Shown: positions 1 through 6,434 of the stretch, in pieces
Numbering within the stretch: the stretch's first letter is position 1
Layout: each line of letters opens with the position of its first letter
Origin: Clostridia bacterium
GTDB lineage: Bacteria; Bacillota; Clostridia; Oscillospirales; Acutalibacteraceae
Direction: 5' to 3'
DNA: 15,532 bases
Assembly: GCA_017631745.1 (NCBI GenBank)
Contig: JAGBSR010000205.1
Coordinates: 1-15,532, forward strand
Notes under the pieces: generated by a model
Told to the model about the DNA's origin: nothing
The model's database searches: none
What the model saw: the letters and a program-made list of their open reading frames with translations, nothing else
Translations under genes and position numbers: made by a program

Positions 1-290
1 AGGTGCATTACAGTGCCAGCAAATCTGCACTTATCGGTTTCACCAAGGCTCTTGCCAAAGAGGTGGGACCCAGTAGCATAACCGTCAACTGCATAGCTCC
101 GGGCTACATTGACACAAAGATGAACAGTGCCATCGACGAGGACAGTGTAAATGAAATCGTTGAGGCAACACCCATCAGCCGAAAGGGCACACCCGAAGAT
201 ATCGCACCACTTGGAGTATTCCTGTCGAGTGAGAAAGCAAGCTTTATTACGGGTCAGGTTATCAGTGTTGACGGTGGATATGGAGTGTAA
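1..290 (+). CDS. fabG: 3-oxoacyl-ACP reductase-like short-chain dehydrogenase, 3' fragment
   Basis: Only the C-terminal 95 or so codons are in the window; the 5' end lies outside. The frame opens at base 3, and the first GTG is an internal valine, not a start. The fragment begins at the catalytic YxxxK motif (HYSASK, Tyr and Lys four apart). It continues with the conserved TVNCIAPGYIDT segment that follows the active site in classical SDRs, and ends with the typical SFITGQVISVDGGYGV terminus that closes the Rossmann fold. These features match FabG, the NADPH-dependent 3-oxoacyl-ACP reductase of fatty acid elongation. Many SDRs of other specificity look the same in this part, and the upstream fatty-acid genes that would settle it are not visible. 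A hairpin at 357-386 is the likely transcript end. Confidence 0.85.
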   Translation, partial: VHYSASKSALIGFTKALAKEVGPSSITVNCIAPGYIDTKMNSAIDEDSVNEIVEATPISRKGTPEDIAPLGVFLSSEKASFITGQVISVDGGYGV

Positions 291-313
291 TGCAAAAGCG
301 ACAAGCCACTTTT

Positions 314-355
314 GTAAATGAATGTTGAAGAATGAATGATGAATAATTAATAATA
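314..355 (+). repeat. AT-rich direct repeat, left copy (beside S23 gene)
   Basis: Bases 326-355 match 914-943 at 28 of 30 positions in the same orientation. Weaker similarity reaches back to 314 and 901. The unit is built of short GAATGAAT/GAATAATTAATAATA blocks. In both places a GTCAC-stem hairpin follows directly. The two copies bracket the S23 gene. Confidence 0.75.
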
Positions 356-356
356 G

Positions 357-388
357 AATGAGGTCACGCTCTCGTGTGACCTCATTTT
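357..388. terminator. Bidirectional hairpin terminator between SDR and S23 genes
   Basis: A perfect 11-bp stem (357-367 with 376-386) closes on an 8-base loop and ends in TTTT on the plus strand. The minus-strand arm overlaps the S23 stop codon region. It can end both the SDR transcript and the convergent S23 transcript. Confidence 0.8.
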
Positions 389-743
389 ATTGCTGATTGC
401 TTTTAGCTGTAGTGATAGTAGCAACGAGAATCTTTTTTATCTCTAAGCAATCGTCTATTAAGGACTTCCCCTCTTTTTCTGATATATATTCAGAGAGAAC
501 CAATAACCTAAGCCAATACTCCGTTTCGGAGGTTTCTTTCAGAGCAATGTGCATCTTTGCAATAAAGTCTGCTCGGCTTTGTCCGTAATTACCCTCATTG
601 ATATTAGCGCCTATGCTTGTTCCGCTTCTGACAATCTGATTTGAAATTATCTTTTCTTTCTTGGTCTGTGTTAAATATTTGTGTAGTTTTATAATTCTCG
701 CCGCAAAGGCAATAGATTTGTCAATTAAGATATTCTCTTTCAT
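387..743 (-). CDS. Four-helix-bundle protein (S23 / IVS-encoded family)
   Basis: A 118-residue protein of the S23 ribosomal-intervening-sequence (four-helix-bundle) family. The family signature is clear at residues 36-80: QIVRSGTSIGANINEG, followed by FIAKMHIALKETSETEYWLRLL. Length is normal for the family (about 115-125). I start at the ATG at 741-743 rather than the longer frame to 791, because an AGAGAGGTG ribosome site lies just upstream and the longer version would run through the promoter. Relatives are encoded in insertions in 23S rRNA genes of Leptospira and others, and structural relatives (Avd) serve diversity-generating retroelements. Stand-alone copies such as this one have no settled role. 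No reverse transcriptase or variable repeat lies nearby. The gene has its own promoter (763-791) and sits between direct repeats, so it may be a small mobile cassette. Confidence 0.85.
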   Translation of the reverse strand: MKENILIDKSIAFAARIIKLHKYLTQTKKEKIISNQIVRSGTSIGANINEGNYGQSRADFIAKMHIALKETSETEYWLRLLVLSEYISEKEGKSLIDDCLEIKKILVATITTAKSNQQ

Positions 744-762
744 AACAACACCTCTCTGAAAA

Positions 763-791
763 ATAATATCATAAAATAAGAATAAAATCAA
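763..791 (-). promoter_or_regulatory. Promoter of the S23-family gene
   Basis: On the minus strand, TTGATT (786-791) is followed by a 17-base spacer and TATTAT (763-768), with a TGA just before the -10 (extended -10 form). Transcription would start about 15 bases ahead of the ribosome site. Confidence 0.75.
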
Positions 792-837
792 TCTTGGTGT
801 GCGGTATACTTTTAATGATAGCTACCTGTTAAGCGCC

Positions 838-943
838 ATTATTCATTATTCATCAGCGAAGCGACTTCAATATTCATTATTCATTAAGAAGGAGTCACAA
901 GTAGAATGAATAATGAAGAATGAATACTGAATAATTAATAATA
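838..943 (+). repeat. Nested inverted/direct AT-rich repeat block, right side of S23 gene
   Basis: This block holds ATTCATTATTCATT arms (841-853 and 872-885) and their inverted partner (905-917; 13 bp perfect against 873-885). It ends with the direct repeat shared with 314-355. A short GCGAAGCGACTT piece links the first two arms. It contains no gene. The pattern looks like a mosaic of small interspersed repeats rather than unique sequence. Confidence 0.65.
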
Positions 944-980
944 CAAAAAAGAAAAGTCACACTCCCGTGTGACTCCTTCT
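887..980. repeat. 94-bp unit with 13-bp perfect terminal inverted repeats
   Basis: AGAAGGAGTCACA at 887-899 is the exact reverse complement of 968-980. The right arm overlaps the terminator hairpin of tRNA-Arg, so two mutually exclusive foldings are possible. No clear target-site duplication flanks it. A small miniature element or a fold-back regulatory structure would both fit. Confidence 0.5.
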
Positions 981-981
981 T
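944..981 (-). terminator. Terminator of tRNA-Arg
   Basis: The stem 955-962/967-974 (AGTCACAC with GTGTGACT, loop TCCC) is flanked by A-runs on the left and T-runs on the right. It can work on both strands. On the minus strand it lies directly after the tRNA 3' end and has a T-rich tail. Confidence 0.8.
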
Positions 982-985
982 TTTT

Positions 986-1062
986 TGGCGCGCTGTAAGG
1001 GATTCGAACCCCTGACCTTCTGGTCCGTAGCCAGACACTCTATCCAGCTGAGCTAACAGCGC
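986..1062 (-). tRNA. tRNA-Arg (anticodon ACG)
   Basis: The 77-base gene folds as a standard cloverleaf. The acceptor stem is GCGCTGT/ACAGCGC, the discriminator is G, and CCA is encoded (986-988). The anticodon stem TCTGG/CCAGA holds the loop CTACGGA, giving anticodon ACG, read as ICG after deamination, for Arg CGN codons. The T-arm has TTCGAAT. Confidence 0.97.
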
Positions 1063-1081
1063 AATTGGATTTAGCCTATGT

Positions 1082-1110
1082 ATGATATCACAAAACATTT
1101 CTGTTGTCAA
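1082..1110 (-). promoter_or_regulatory. Promoter of tRNA-Arg
   Basis: On the minus strand, TTGACA (1105-1110), a 17-base spacer and TATCAT (1082-1087) with TGA before it. The -10 ends 20 bases before the mature tRNA 5' end. Confidence 0.85.
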
Positions 1111-1134
1111 TACATAAAAGGAAAAAAGTTTTTA

Positions 1135-1163
1135 TTGATTTTTACCCTCTTATATGTTATCAT
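1135..1163 (+). promoter_or_regulatory. Promoter of ppa
   Basis: TTGATT (1135-1140), a 17-base spacer and TATCAT (1158-1163), with TGT before the -10. The leader to the ATG is short, about 35 bases. This promoter is back to back with that of tRNA-Arg. Confidence 0.75.
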
Positions 1164-1204
1164 TTTTTTGTAATCTTAAAAATAATTAAACGGAGGCAAT
1201 AACT

Positions 1205-1747
1205 ATGAATATATGGCACGATATAAGCGCTGACAGAGTTTCAACCAAGGCCTTTGATGCTGTAATCGAAATCAGCAAGGGCAGCAAAATGAAATACGAG
1301 TTCGATAAAAAGACAGGCCTTCTCCGTCTCGACAGAGTACTGCACACATCAACCCACTACCCTGCAAACTACGGCTTTATTCCTCTGACCTATGCCGCAG
1401 ACAACGACCCTCTCGATGTACTTGTCCTCTGCTCAGAAAAAATCGACTCAATGGTACTTGCAGAGTGCTACCCCATCTGTGTTATCACAATGCTTGACAG
1501 CTGTGCTGCCGACGATAAGATTATTGCTATCCATGCAGGCGACCCCACCTATAACGGCTACACCGATATTTCTCAGCTTCCCAAACACATCTTCGACGAG
1601 ATGACTCACTTCTTCTCGGTGTATAAAACTCTCGAAAACAAAACAACAGTTATCGACGAAGCAAAAGGCAGAGAAGAAGCTGAAAAGATTATCGAAGAAG
1701 CAATAGAAAGATATAAAGAGTATTACGGCAAATACAAATTCCTTTAA
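1205..1747 (+). CDS. ppa: Inorganic pyrophosphatase, family I (soluble)
   Basis: This 180-residue cytosolic enzyme hydrolyses pyrophosphate to two phosphates and so drives reactions such as tRNA charging and nucleotide polymerisation. The family I signature D-x-D-P-L-D-V stands at residues 66-72 (DNDPLDV) and supplies the metal-binding aspartates. HYPANYGFIP at 51-60 and the DDK of AADDKIIA at about 103-105 are also where the family places active-site residues. Length fits bacterial family I enzymes (about 170-180). Many Clostridia use the unrelated Mn-dependent family II or a membrane pyrophosphatase instead, but this one is clearly family I. The ATG at 1205 follows CGGAGG with proper spacing. 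It is a single-gene unit with its own promoter (1135-1163) and terminator (1756-1786). Confidence 0.95.
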   Translation: MNIWHDISADRVSTKAFDAVIEISKGSKMKYEFDKKTGLLRLDRVLHTSTHYPANYGFIPLTYAADNDPLDVLVLCSEKIDSMVLAECYPICVITMLDSCAADDKIIAIHAGDPTYNGYTDISQLPKHIFDEMTHFFSVYKTLENKTTVIDEAKGREEAEKIIEEAIERYKEYYGKYKFL

Positions 1748-1755
1748 ATTTTACT

Positions 1756-1786
1756 GCAGCTTTCCCGTGGGAAGGTTGCTTTTTTT
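1756..1786 (+). terminator. Terminator of ppa
   Basis: An 11-bp stem with G-U pairs (1756-1766 with 1769-1779) is followed by seven T residues. Confidence 0.85.
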
Positions 1787-1820
1787 CTGCGCTTATTTCG
1801 CCCGTACCCCTGCAAAGAGA

Positions 1821-1859
1821 TAAAAAAACAGCTTCGCTCTTACAAGGAACGAAGCTGTA
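1821..1859 (-). terminator. Terminator of the DUF4474 gene
   Basis: ACAGCTTCG (1828-1836) pairs with CGAAGCTGT (1850-1858). On the minus strand the stem is followed by seven T residues. Confidence 0.85.
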
Positions 1860-1868
1860 AAATTATAA

Positions 1869-3032
1869 TCAAATAAAGAATAAGAGTCCGATTCCGAATG
1901 CACCCATACCTAACATAAAGAAGCCTGCAAGAAGAAGTGCAAGGAAGTTAAAGAAGAACAGTGTTGCCGCACCGAGCTTCACGGGCATTGTGTTTTCTGC
2001 CTCAGAAATATTCTGCCAGCGCACATGTACGGTATCTTTAACTCTGTAGTAGGTGTCGTTTTCAAGTGAGTTTACATTCTTTGCTCTCTTAAGACCGCAG
2101 GCCTTAAGACCCAGAGCAAACTGCTTAGCCATTTTTGCATCTTTAAAGGTAATCTTGCTCACCATTCTCAGCTCATCAGCAGGCTCAACATCTCTCAGAT
2201 GGCCCAGCTTAAAGCCTGTGCACCACCAATATTTGTCATAATCTCTGGTAAATTCTCTTTCCCATTCACCGTCAATATTTTCATGATATATGGTCATTTC
2301 CATTGTGGGCCAATACTCTTCTTCGGCCTTACCGTAGAATGTGAGATAGCCGGGCTCTTTATCGGAAATATCCTTTGTATAAATACCTATTTCAGCGCCG
2401 TAGAAAACATAACCGTACTGACCCTTCCAGAGCTGAACCATAAAGTCTCTGTCTTCATATGTGAAGAAAACACGGGTATAGTCGTATTCAAGGACAACAT
2501 AGGGTGCTGCAAGGTCATAAAGTCTTGCATAACCGAAGGTGTCCTGCCAGCAGTCCTTGTCGTTTGTATAGAAGTAGTCGTCAACATAGCTGTACTGATA
2601 GCTGACAATCTGATTGCCTTCCATAAAATTTTTAATAAAGTTTTTGCTTGTAATTACATTTATACTGTAATAGCCTTCAATTGTCTGGCCTGCAACCTTA
2701 GCAGTAGCTGTGATAAGTGCTCTGCCGACACCCTCACCCTTTACTATGCCGTTTTCATCAATGGTCGCAACACTTGTGTCTGATGATGTCCAAGTGATAG
2801 CAGGCTGTTTTTTTACATTTGTAACCTCAGCGGTAAGCTGCATTTTCTTACCCTTTACAAGATTAATGCCTTCACCCTTGACAACAACCTCATATGCATT
2901 TTTTGCCATAACTGCGCCAACAGTATCTACACTTGTCTTTTTCACCTCAGCGGCACTCGCGCTGATTACACTGAAAGAAACTGCAATGAGTGTAATGAGA
3001 AGCAAAAGTCCGAATCTGCATAATTTTTTCAT
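1869..3032 (-). CDS. Secreted BIG2 + DUF4474 domain protein
   Basis: A 387-residue exported protein of unknown function. Residues 1-28 form a signal peptide: Lys-rich start, long hydrophobic core, AxA-type end ISASAA. Residues about 46-128 form a bacterial Ig-like group 2 (BIG2) domain, shown by ITWTSSDTSVATIDENG and the closing ALITATA strand; such domains usually serve as spacers or adhesion modules on cell surfaces. Residues about 150-340 match DUF4474, with the dense aromatic stretch FGYARLYD through FMVQLWKGQYGYVFYGAEIGIYT. The last 35 residues are very hydrophobic (Leu/Phe/Gly) and could form one or two membrane helices, tethering the domain outside the cell. The ATG is preceded by CAGGAGGG. 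It is a single-gene unit with a near-consensus promoter. The BIG2 call is firm; DUF4474 is from recall of the family pattern. Confidence 0.85.
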   Translation of the reverse strand: MKKLCRFGLLLLITLIAVSFSVISASAAEVKKTSVDTVGAVMAKNAYEVVVKGEGINLVKGKKMQLTAEVTNVKKQPAITWTSSDTSVATIDENGIVKGEGVGRALITATAKVAGQTIEGYYSINVITSKNFIKNFMEGNQIVSYQYSYVDDYFYTNDKDCWQDTFGYARLYDLAAPYVVLEYDYTRVFFTYEDRDFMVQLWKGQYGYVFYGAEIGIYTKDISDKEPGYLTFYGKAEEEYWPTMEMTIYHENIDGEWEREFTRDYDKYWWCTGFKLGHLRDVEPADELRMVSKITFKDAKMAKQFALGLKACGLKRAKNVNSLENDTYYRVKDTVHVRWQNISEAENTMPVKLGAATLFFFNFLALLLAGFFMLGMGAFGIGLLFFI

Positions 3033-3064
3033 ATGAGCCCTCCTGAGACTATATTTTCGGCAAT

Positions 3065-3093
3065 ATTATATACTATTGGTTTGTTTTTTTCAA
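3065..3093 (-). promoter_or_regulatory. Promoter of the DUF4474 gene
   Basis: On the minus strand, TTGAAA (3088-3093), 17 bases, then TATAAT (3065-3070). The ribosome site is about 20 bases downstream. Confidence 0.85.
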
Positions 3094-3158
3094 TGCTATT
3101 ATTGAAAATTTTTCCATTTTAAAACTTTCCTTTATAAAAGAAATTATCCGAAGCACCC

Positions 3159-3187
3159 TTTTCAAAGCTTTCAAGGTATGTTAGAAT
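3159..3187 (+). promoter_or_regulatory. Possible promoter of the FliB-like gene
   Basis: An extended -10, TGT followed by TAGAAT (3182-3187), lies 17 bases after a poor -35 (TTTTCA, 3159-3164). It is the only candidate in the gap before the gene. Confidence 0.5.
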
Positions 3188-3216
3188 GGTAATATATCAA
3201 AAGCAAGGTGATAAAC

Positions 3217-4269
3217 ATGATAATGAAAATGCCCTCATACTGCAAGAACTTCCGATGTATTGCGAGCAAGTGCAAGGACAACTGCTGTATCGGTTGGGAA
3301 ATCTCAATAGACCCCTCCTCGGCAGAGTACTATAAATCTGTCAGCGGTGAGTTCGGCAAAGCTCTTGAACGCAACATTTCCTGCGGTGATGAGCCCTCAT
3401 TTATTCTTCAGGGCGAGCGTTGCCCCTTTTTAAACAAAGAAAATCTTTGCGATATAATTATAACTCTCGGCGAAGACAAGCTTTGTCAGATTTGCCGCGA
3501 CCACCCGAGATATTTTGAATGGTTTGCCGACATAAAAGAAGGCGGTATCGGACTAAGCTGTGAAGAGGCGGCAAGAATTATCCTCGGCAATAAAGAAACC
3601 TTCAGCACTTATGAAACCGATTGTGACGATGCGGGCTGCGATGATTATGAGGATTCACTTTACGAAATGCTGACCTTTGCAAGAGACGAAATCATCTCCA
3701 CTCTCGAAAACAGCTCCCCGCCATTGAAAGAGCGAATCGGTGCCGTGGTTAATTATGCTTTTGAAGTTCAGTCTCTGATTGATAACTATCAGTTTGACAA
3801 GACTCCCGTCAAAGCGCAGTACCCTGCCGAAAAAACAGCCCCCGACATCAGAAGTTTCCTTGAGTCTTTCAGCAACCTTGAGCCCATTGATAATAATTGG
3901 CAGAAATATCTTCAGAATATCATTGATTCATCAGAAAGTCTGAACGAAATCAGTATCGATAACAACAAAGTTGATTTATATCTGAAAAATATTGCAGTAT
4001 ATTTCATATGGCGATATTTTCTCAAGGGAGTATACGATGAAGAGATAATTTCAAAAGTTATGCTGATGGCAATAAGTGTTGCAATGATAAAGCTGATGTA
4101 TAAAAAAGCTCTTCTTTCAGGCGAGGCTCTTGCTCTCGAAAACTGCAGTTTGCTTGCAAAAAATTATTCCAAAGAAACGGAATACAGCGAAGAAAATCTT
4201 GAAAAAATATATAATATGGTTTATGACAACCCCGCCTTCAGAAAAGAAAACATCCTATCAATCATATAA
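3217..4269 (+). CDS. FliB-like lysine N-methylase homologue
   Basis: A 350-residue cytosolic protein of the FliB family, named for the enzyme that methylates lysines of flagellin in Salmonella. The N-terminal part carries the cysteine pattern of the family: C9, C14, C19, C23-C24, then C56, C69 (ERCPFL), C78, and LCxxCxxHPR with C90 and C93, then C115. This arrangement suggests an iron-sulfur cluster or other metal site. The rest (about 125-350) is helical and less conserved. No flagellar gene is in the window, and relatives occur in non-motile Clostridia, so the substrate is unknown. The longer frame begins at a GTG (3208) that overlaps the AAGGTG ribosome site; the ATG at 3217 has the right spacing. 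An ATG at 3223 is also possible. The gene runs alone into a shared terminator with the convergent GH43 gene. Confidence 0.8.
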   Translation: MIMKMPSYCKNFRCIASKCKDNCCIGWEISIDPSSAEYYKSVSGEFGKALERNISCGDEPSFILQGERCPFLNKENLCDIIITLGEDKLCQICRDHPRYFEWFADIKEGGIGLSCEEAARIILGNKETFSTYETDCDDAGCDDYEDSLYEMLTFARDEIISTLENSSPPLKERIGAVVNYAFEVQSLIDNYQFDKTPVKAQYPAEKTAPDIRSFLESFSNLEPIDNNWQKYLQNIIDSSESLNEISIDNNKVDLYLKNIAVYFIWRYFLKGVYDEEIISKVMLMAISVAMIKLMYKKALLSGEALALENCSLLAKNYSKETEYSEENLEKIYNMVYDNPAFRKENILSII

Positions 4270-4300
4270 AATAGAACCGCTCTTCTGAGCGGTTCTATTT
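4269..4300. terminator. Shared bidirectional terminator
   Basis: A perfect 13-bp stem (4270-4282 with 4287-4299) closes on the loop TTCT, with T-rich tracts on both sides. It ends the convergent FliB-like and GH43 transcripts, and its arm overlaps the GH43 stop codon. Confidence 0.9.
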
Positions 4301-5177
4301 ATTTACCGAAGTGATTTATAAGTCTGTGATATTCTTCCTCAGTGATTGCAGTTACACTGCCGTGGCGAGGACCGAAATCCATATCATAGTCACTGACAGG
4401 TGTAAAGTTGTGGAAGTCCGAAGTTTCCTGCATAAAGAATCTGCCCTTGCCGTATTCATCCATAATCATCACCAATTTATCAGTGCCGTGGATTTTATAC
4501 ATCTCACTGCCCTCAACTCCCGACGGTGCAAGGGATACCTCGACAGGCTCATCTTTATAGGGCCCTGTGAGATTTTCACTTGTGACATAAGCGATAGTCT
4601 GCGTCTCTTCATATTTAAAATAGAGGTAATAGAGCTTTTCAGCTTCGTTATAAATAATATCACCGTCAATGGTCTGACAATATCTGCAATAAAGAGGCTT
4701 TGGAATTGTGATATTGCGGAAATCTTTTGTGTGGGCGTAGTACATACCTGCTGTATTGTGGCGTTTGGTTGAGTGGGCCCAGTAAAGCATATACATATTT
4801 TCTTTTTCGTCCCATATTGCCTGAGGCGCCCAGGCTCTTGTGGTATCGGCGAAATCCTCGCCAAGCTCACACATATCAATTATATTTTCGTCTGACCAAT
4901 CGATTAAATCTTTACTTCTCCATACTACCAGCGCGTGATTGGATTCCCAACCCTCGATGCACTTCATATCCGTACCGACAATATAGTAATAGTCATCCTG
5001 ACCCTTGAAGATATACGGATCTCGTACGCACTGCTTGCCTTTAGTCTGCACGATAACAGGCTGATTGCCGTTAAGGGGCGTAAAGTGATAGCCGTCGTCG
5101 CTGACAGCAAAGCATATTCTTTCCTGATGGGGTTCGTTGCCTAAAAAATAGGCGAATAGATATCTGTTTCTTTCCAT
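4299..5177 (-). CDS. GH43-like glycosidase (five-bladed beta-propeller), intracellular
   Basis: A 292-residue protein resembling glycoside hydrolase family 43, whose members cleave alpha-L-arabinosyl or beta-D-xylosyl bonds of plant polysaccharides. Repeated W/Y-rich blade motifs are visible (YYYIVGTD, LVVWRSKDLIDWS, MYMLYWAHS, LYYLYFKYE). Candidate catalytic residues are D53 in VRDPYIF (base), D171 or D173 in TIDGDIIY (pKa-tuning) and E222 or E225 in VEGSEMYK (acid). RAWAPQ at 114-119 is the usual blade-two motif. There is no signal peptide, so it probably acts on imported oligosaccharides. It stands alone, with no transporter or other carbohydrate gene nearby, and substrate cannot be assigned. 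Related GH32/GH68/GH130-type propellers are less likely. The ATG follows AGGGAG, and the promoter is at 5205-5233. Confidence 0.8.
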   Translation of the reverse strand: MERNRYLFAYFLGNEPHQERICFAVSDDGYHFTPLNGNQPVIVQTKGKQCVRDPYIFKGQDDYYYIVGTDMKCIEGWESNHALVVWRSKDLIDWSDENIIDMCELGEDFADTTRAWAPQAIWDEKENMYMLYWAHSTKRHNTAGMYYAHTKDFRNITIPKPLYCRYCQTIDGDIIYNEAEKLYYLYFKYEETQTIAYVTSENLTGPYKDEPVEVSLAPSGVEGSEMYKIHGTDKLVMIMDEYGKGRFFMQETSDFHNFTPVSDYDMDFGPRHGSVTAITEEEYHRLINHFGK

Positions 5178-5204
5178 AATTTTTCTCCCTTGGTTGATAA
5201 GTTG

Positions 5205-5233
5205 AGTATAGCAAAAGAATGAAAATAAGTAAA
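5205..5233 (-). promoter_or_regulatory. Promoter of the GH43 gene
   Basis: On the minus strand, TTTACT (5228-5233), 17 bases, then TATACT (5205-5210). Confidence 0.65.
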
Positions 5234-5275
5234 GTTTTTTCTGCTTTTTTTATCAGTCTGCGGTACAGGTGTGCT

Positions 5276-5352
5276 GCGGCTCCATACCCGAACACAGTTC
5301 GGGTCGGCTGTTCACAGCCGTGAAGCACCGCAGGGTGCTTCAATGGAGCCGC
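5276..5352. repeat. Three-arm cloverleaf repeat, copy A1
   Basis: The outer stem GCGGCTCCAT (5276-5285) pairs with 5343-5352. Inside, three hairpins abut without a single unpaired base: 5286-5304 (8 bp, loop ACA), 5305-5320 (6 bp, loop TTCA) and 5321-5342 (9 bp, loop GCAG). Its left flank, GTCTGCGGTA (5256-5265), recurs at 15320-15329 beside copy A4. Confidence 0.85.
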
Positions 5353-5399
5353 CCCCACAGCGAAAGCTGATATTTCAGACAAAAGGCGATGTGACAAAC

Positions 5400-5428
5400 A
5401 AAAAGTAGCAGACCGAAATCTGCTACTT
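5400..5428 (-). terminator. Terminator of the nfeD-SPFH operon
   Basis: AAGTAGCAGA (5403-5412) pairs perfectly with 5419-5428 around a 6-base loop. On the minus strand it is followed by TTTTTG. It lies about 75 bases after the SPFH stop. Confidence 0.85.
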
Positions 5429-5499
5429 AATTTTTTTATCCGCCTTCGCCGGGCAGGCATTCTTTTTGCTGTCGCGCAAAAAGAATCAAAAACGCGCTG
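5429..5499 (-). repeat. 3'-UTR hairpin repeat, copy B1 (after SPFH gene)
   Basis: The core hairpin 5459-5469/5476-5486 (11 bp, loop TGTCGC) sits within a segment shared with 13350-13420. Both copies lie between a stop codon and the terminator on the minus strand. Shared outer pieces are CAAAAACGCGCTG and a GC-rich block next to a T-run. Confidence 0.85.
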
Positions 5500-5500
5500 A

Positions 5501-6400
5501 TTATTTATCACCCATTACTTCTTTAAGCGATGTTGCTAAACCTGCAAGGCCCTGAATCTCTGAGGGGATAATAATCTTTGTGGCCTTACCGTCTGCTGCA
5601 GCCTGGAAAGCTTCAAGTGCCTTGATTCTGATAACCTGATCTGATGCACCTGCTTCATTGATAAGCTTGATACCTTCTGCAGTAGCCTGCTGAACCTTGA
5701 GAATAGCCTCAGCCTGACCCTCAGCTTCAAGAATACGAACCTGCTTTTCAGCATCTGCACGAAGAATAGCTGACTCTTTTTCACCTTCTGCAAGAAGAAT
5801 AGCACTCTTCTTTTCACCCTCAGCCTTGAGGATTGACTCACGGCGTTCACGCTCAGCCTTCATCTGCTTTTCCATTGCTTCCTGAATCTCTCTGGGAGGC
5901 ATAATGTTCTTAAGCTCTACACGGTTGATCTTGATACCCCAGGGGTCTGTTGCTTCGTCAAGAATTGCACGCATCTTGCTGTTGATGATATCTCTTGAGG
6001 TAAGGGTCTGGTCAAGCTCAAGCTCACCGATGATATTACGAAGTGTTGTAGCTGTAAGATTTTCAATAGCTGTAAGAGGATGCTCAACATCATATGTGTA
6101 CATCTTGGGGTCTGTAATCTGGAAATAGATAACAGTATCAATCTGCATTGTTACGTTATCCTTTGTAATAACGGGCTGAGGCGGGAAATCAACAACCTGC
6201 TCTTTAAGAGAAACGGTCTTTGCCACTCTCTCGATAAAAGGTATTTTAAAGTGAAGACCAACATTCCAGGTGGTCTGATATGCACCAAGTCGCTCAATAA
6301 CAACAGCCTTAGCCTGCTGAACAACCTTGATGTTTTTGACAAGTATTACTATTGCCAGTAAAAATAAAATTGCAATGATCATAAATCCGAAAGGTCCCAT
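5501..6400 (-). CDS. SPFH/Band 7 membrane scaffold protein (stomatin/QmcA-like)
   Basis: A 299-residue membrane protein. Residues 5-22 form one N-terminal membrane helix. Residues about 25-185 form the SPFH/Band 7 (PHB) domain, with the typical QQAKAVVIERLGAY, GLHFKIPFI and VVDFPPQPVITKDNV motifs. Residues 172-245 are a charged Ala/Glu/Lys coiled coil with EAEG-type repeats as in flotillins. Such proteins form large oligomeric cages or microdomains that organise membrane proteases and lipids. It is the second gene of an operon with an NfeD protein (34-base gap), the standard bacterial pairing. The ATG follows AAAGGAGA. Its length is close to QmcA (about 305), and the C-terminus lacks the extra helix of HflK/C types. 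The transcript ends at 5400-5428 after passing through repeat B1. Confidence 0.93.
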   Translation of the reverse strand: MGPFGFMIIAILFLLAIVILVKNIKVVQQAKAVVIERLGAYQTTWNVGLHFKIPFIERVAKTVSLKEQVVDFPPQPVITKDNVTMQIDTVIYFQITDPKMYTYDVEHPLTAIENLTATTLRNIIGELELDQTLTSRDIINSKMRAILDEATDPWGIKINRVELKNIMPPREIQEAMEKQMKAERERRESILKAEGEKKSAILLAEGEKESAILRADAEKQVRILEAEGQAEAILKVQQATAEGIKLINEAGASDQVIRIKALEAFQAAADGKATKIIIPSEIQGLAGLATSLKEVMGDK

Positions 6401-6434
6401 AATTTTTTCTCCTTTAAATAAGTTTTTTTGTTTT

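Larger units (their letters stand above)
5178..5500. other. Gene-free gap of repeats and signals
   Basis: Between the GH43 and SPFH genes, both on the minus strand, no real gene is seen. From left to right the gap holds the GH43 promoter, the three-arm repeat A1 (5276-5352), a small CAGC-GAAA-GCTG hairpin (5358-5369), the SPFH terminator (5400-5428) and repeat B1 (5429-5499). Confidence 0.8.

Noticed and set aside
895..1110. Minus-strand frame of 71 codons over tRNA-Arg
   Set aside because: It contains the whole tRNA gene and its promoter. Translated tRNA sequence is not a gene.
2199..2783. Long plus-strand frame of 194 codons inside the DUF4474 gene
   Set aside because: It is antisense to a well-supported gene with signal peptide and domain matches, and lacks a ribosome site.
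5071..5511. A 146-codon minus-strand frame covering repeats A1 and B1
   Set aside because: It runs through the cloverleaf repeat, a terminator and the start of the GH43 gene in another frame, with no ribosome site. It is a by-product of GC-rich repeats.
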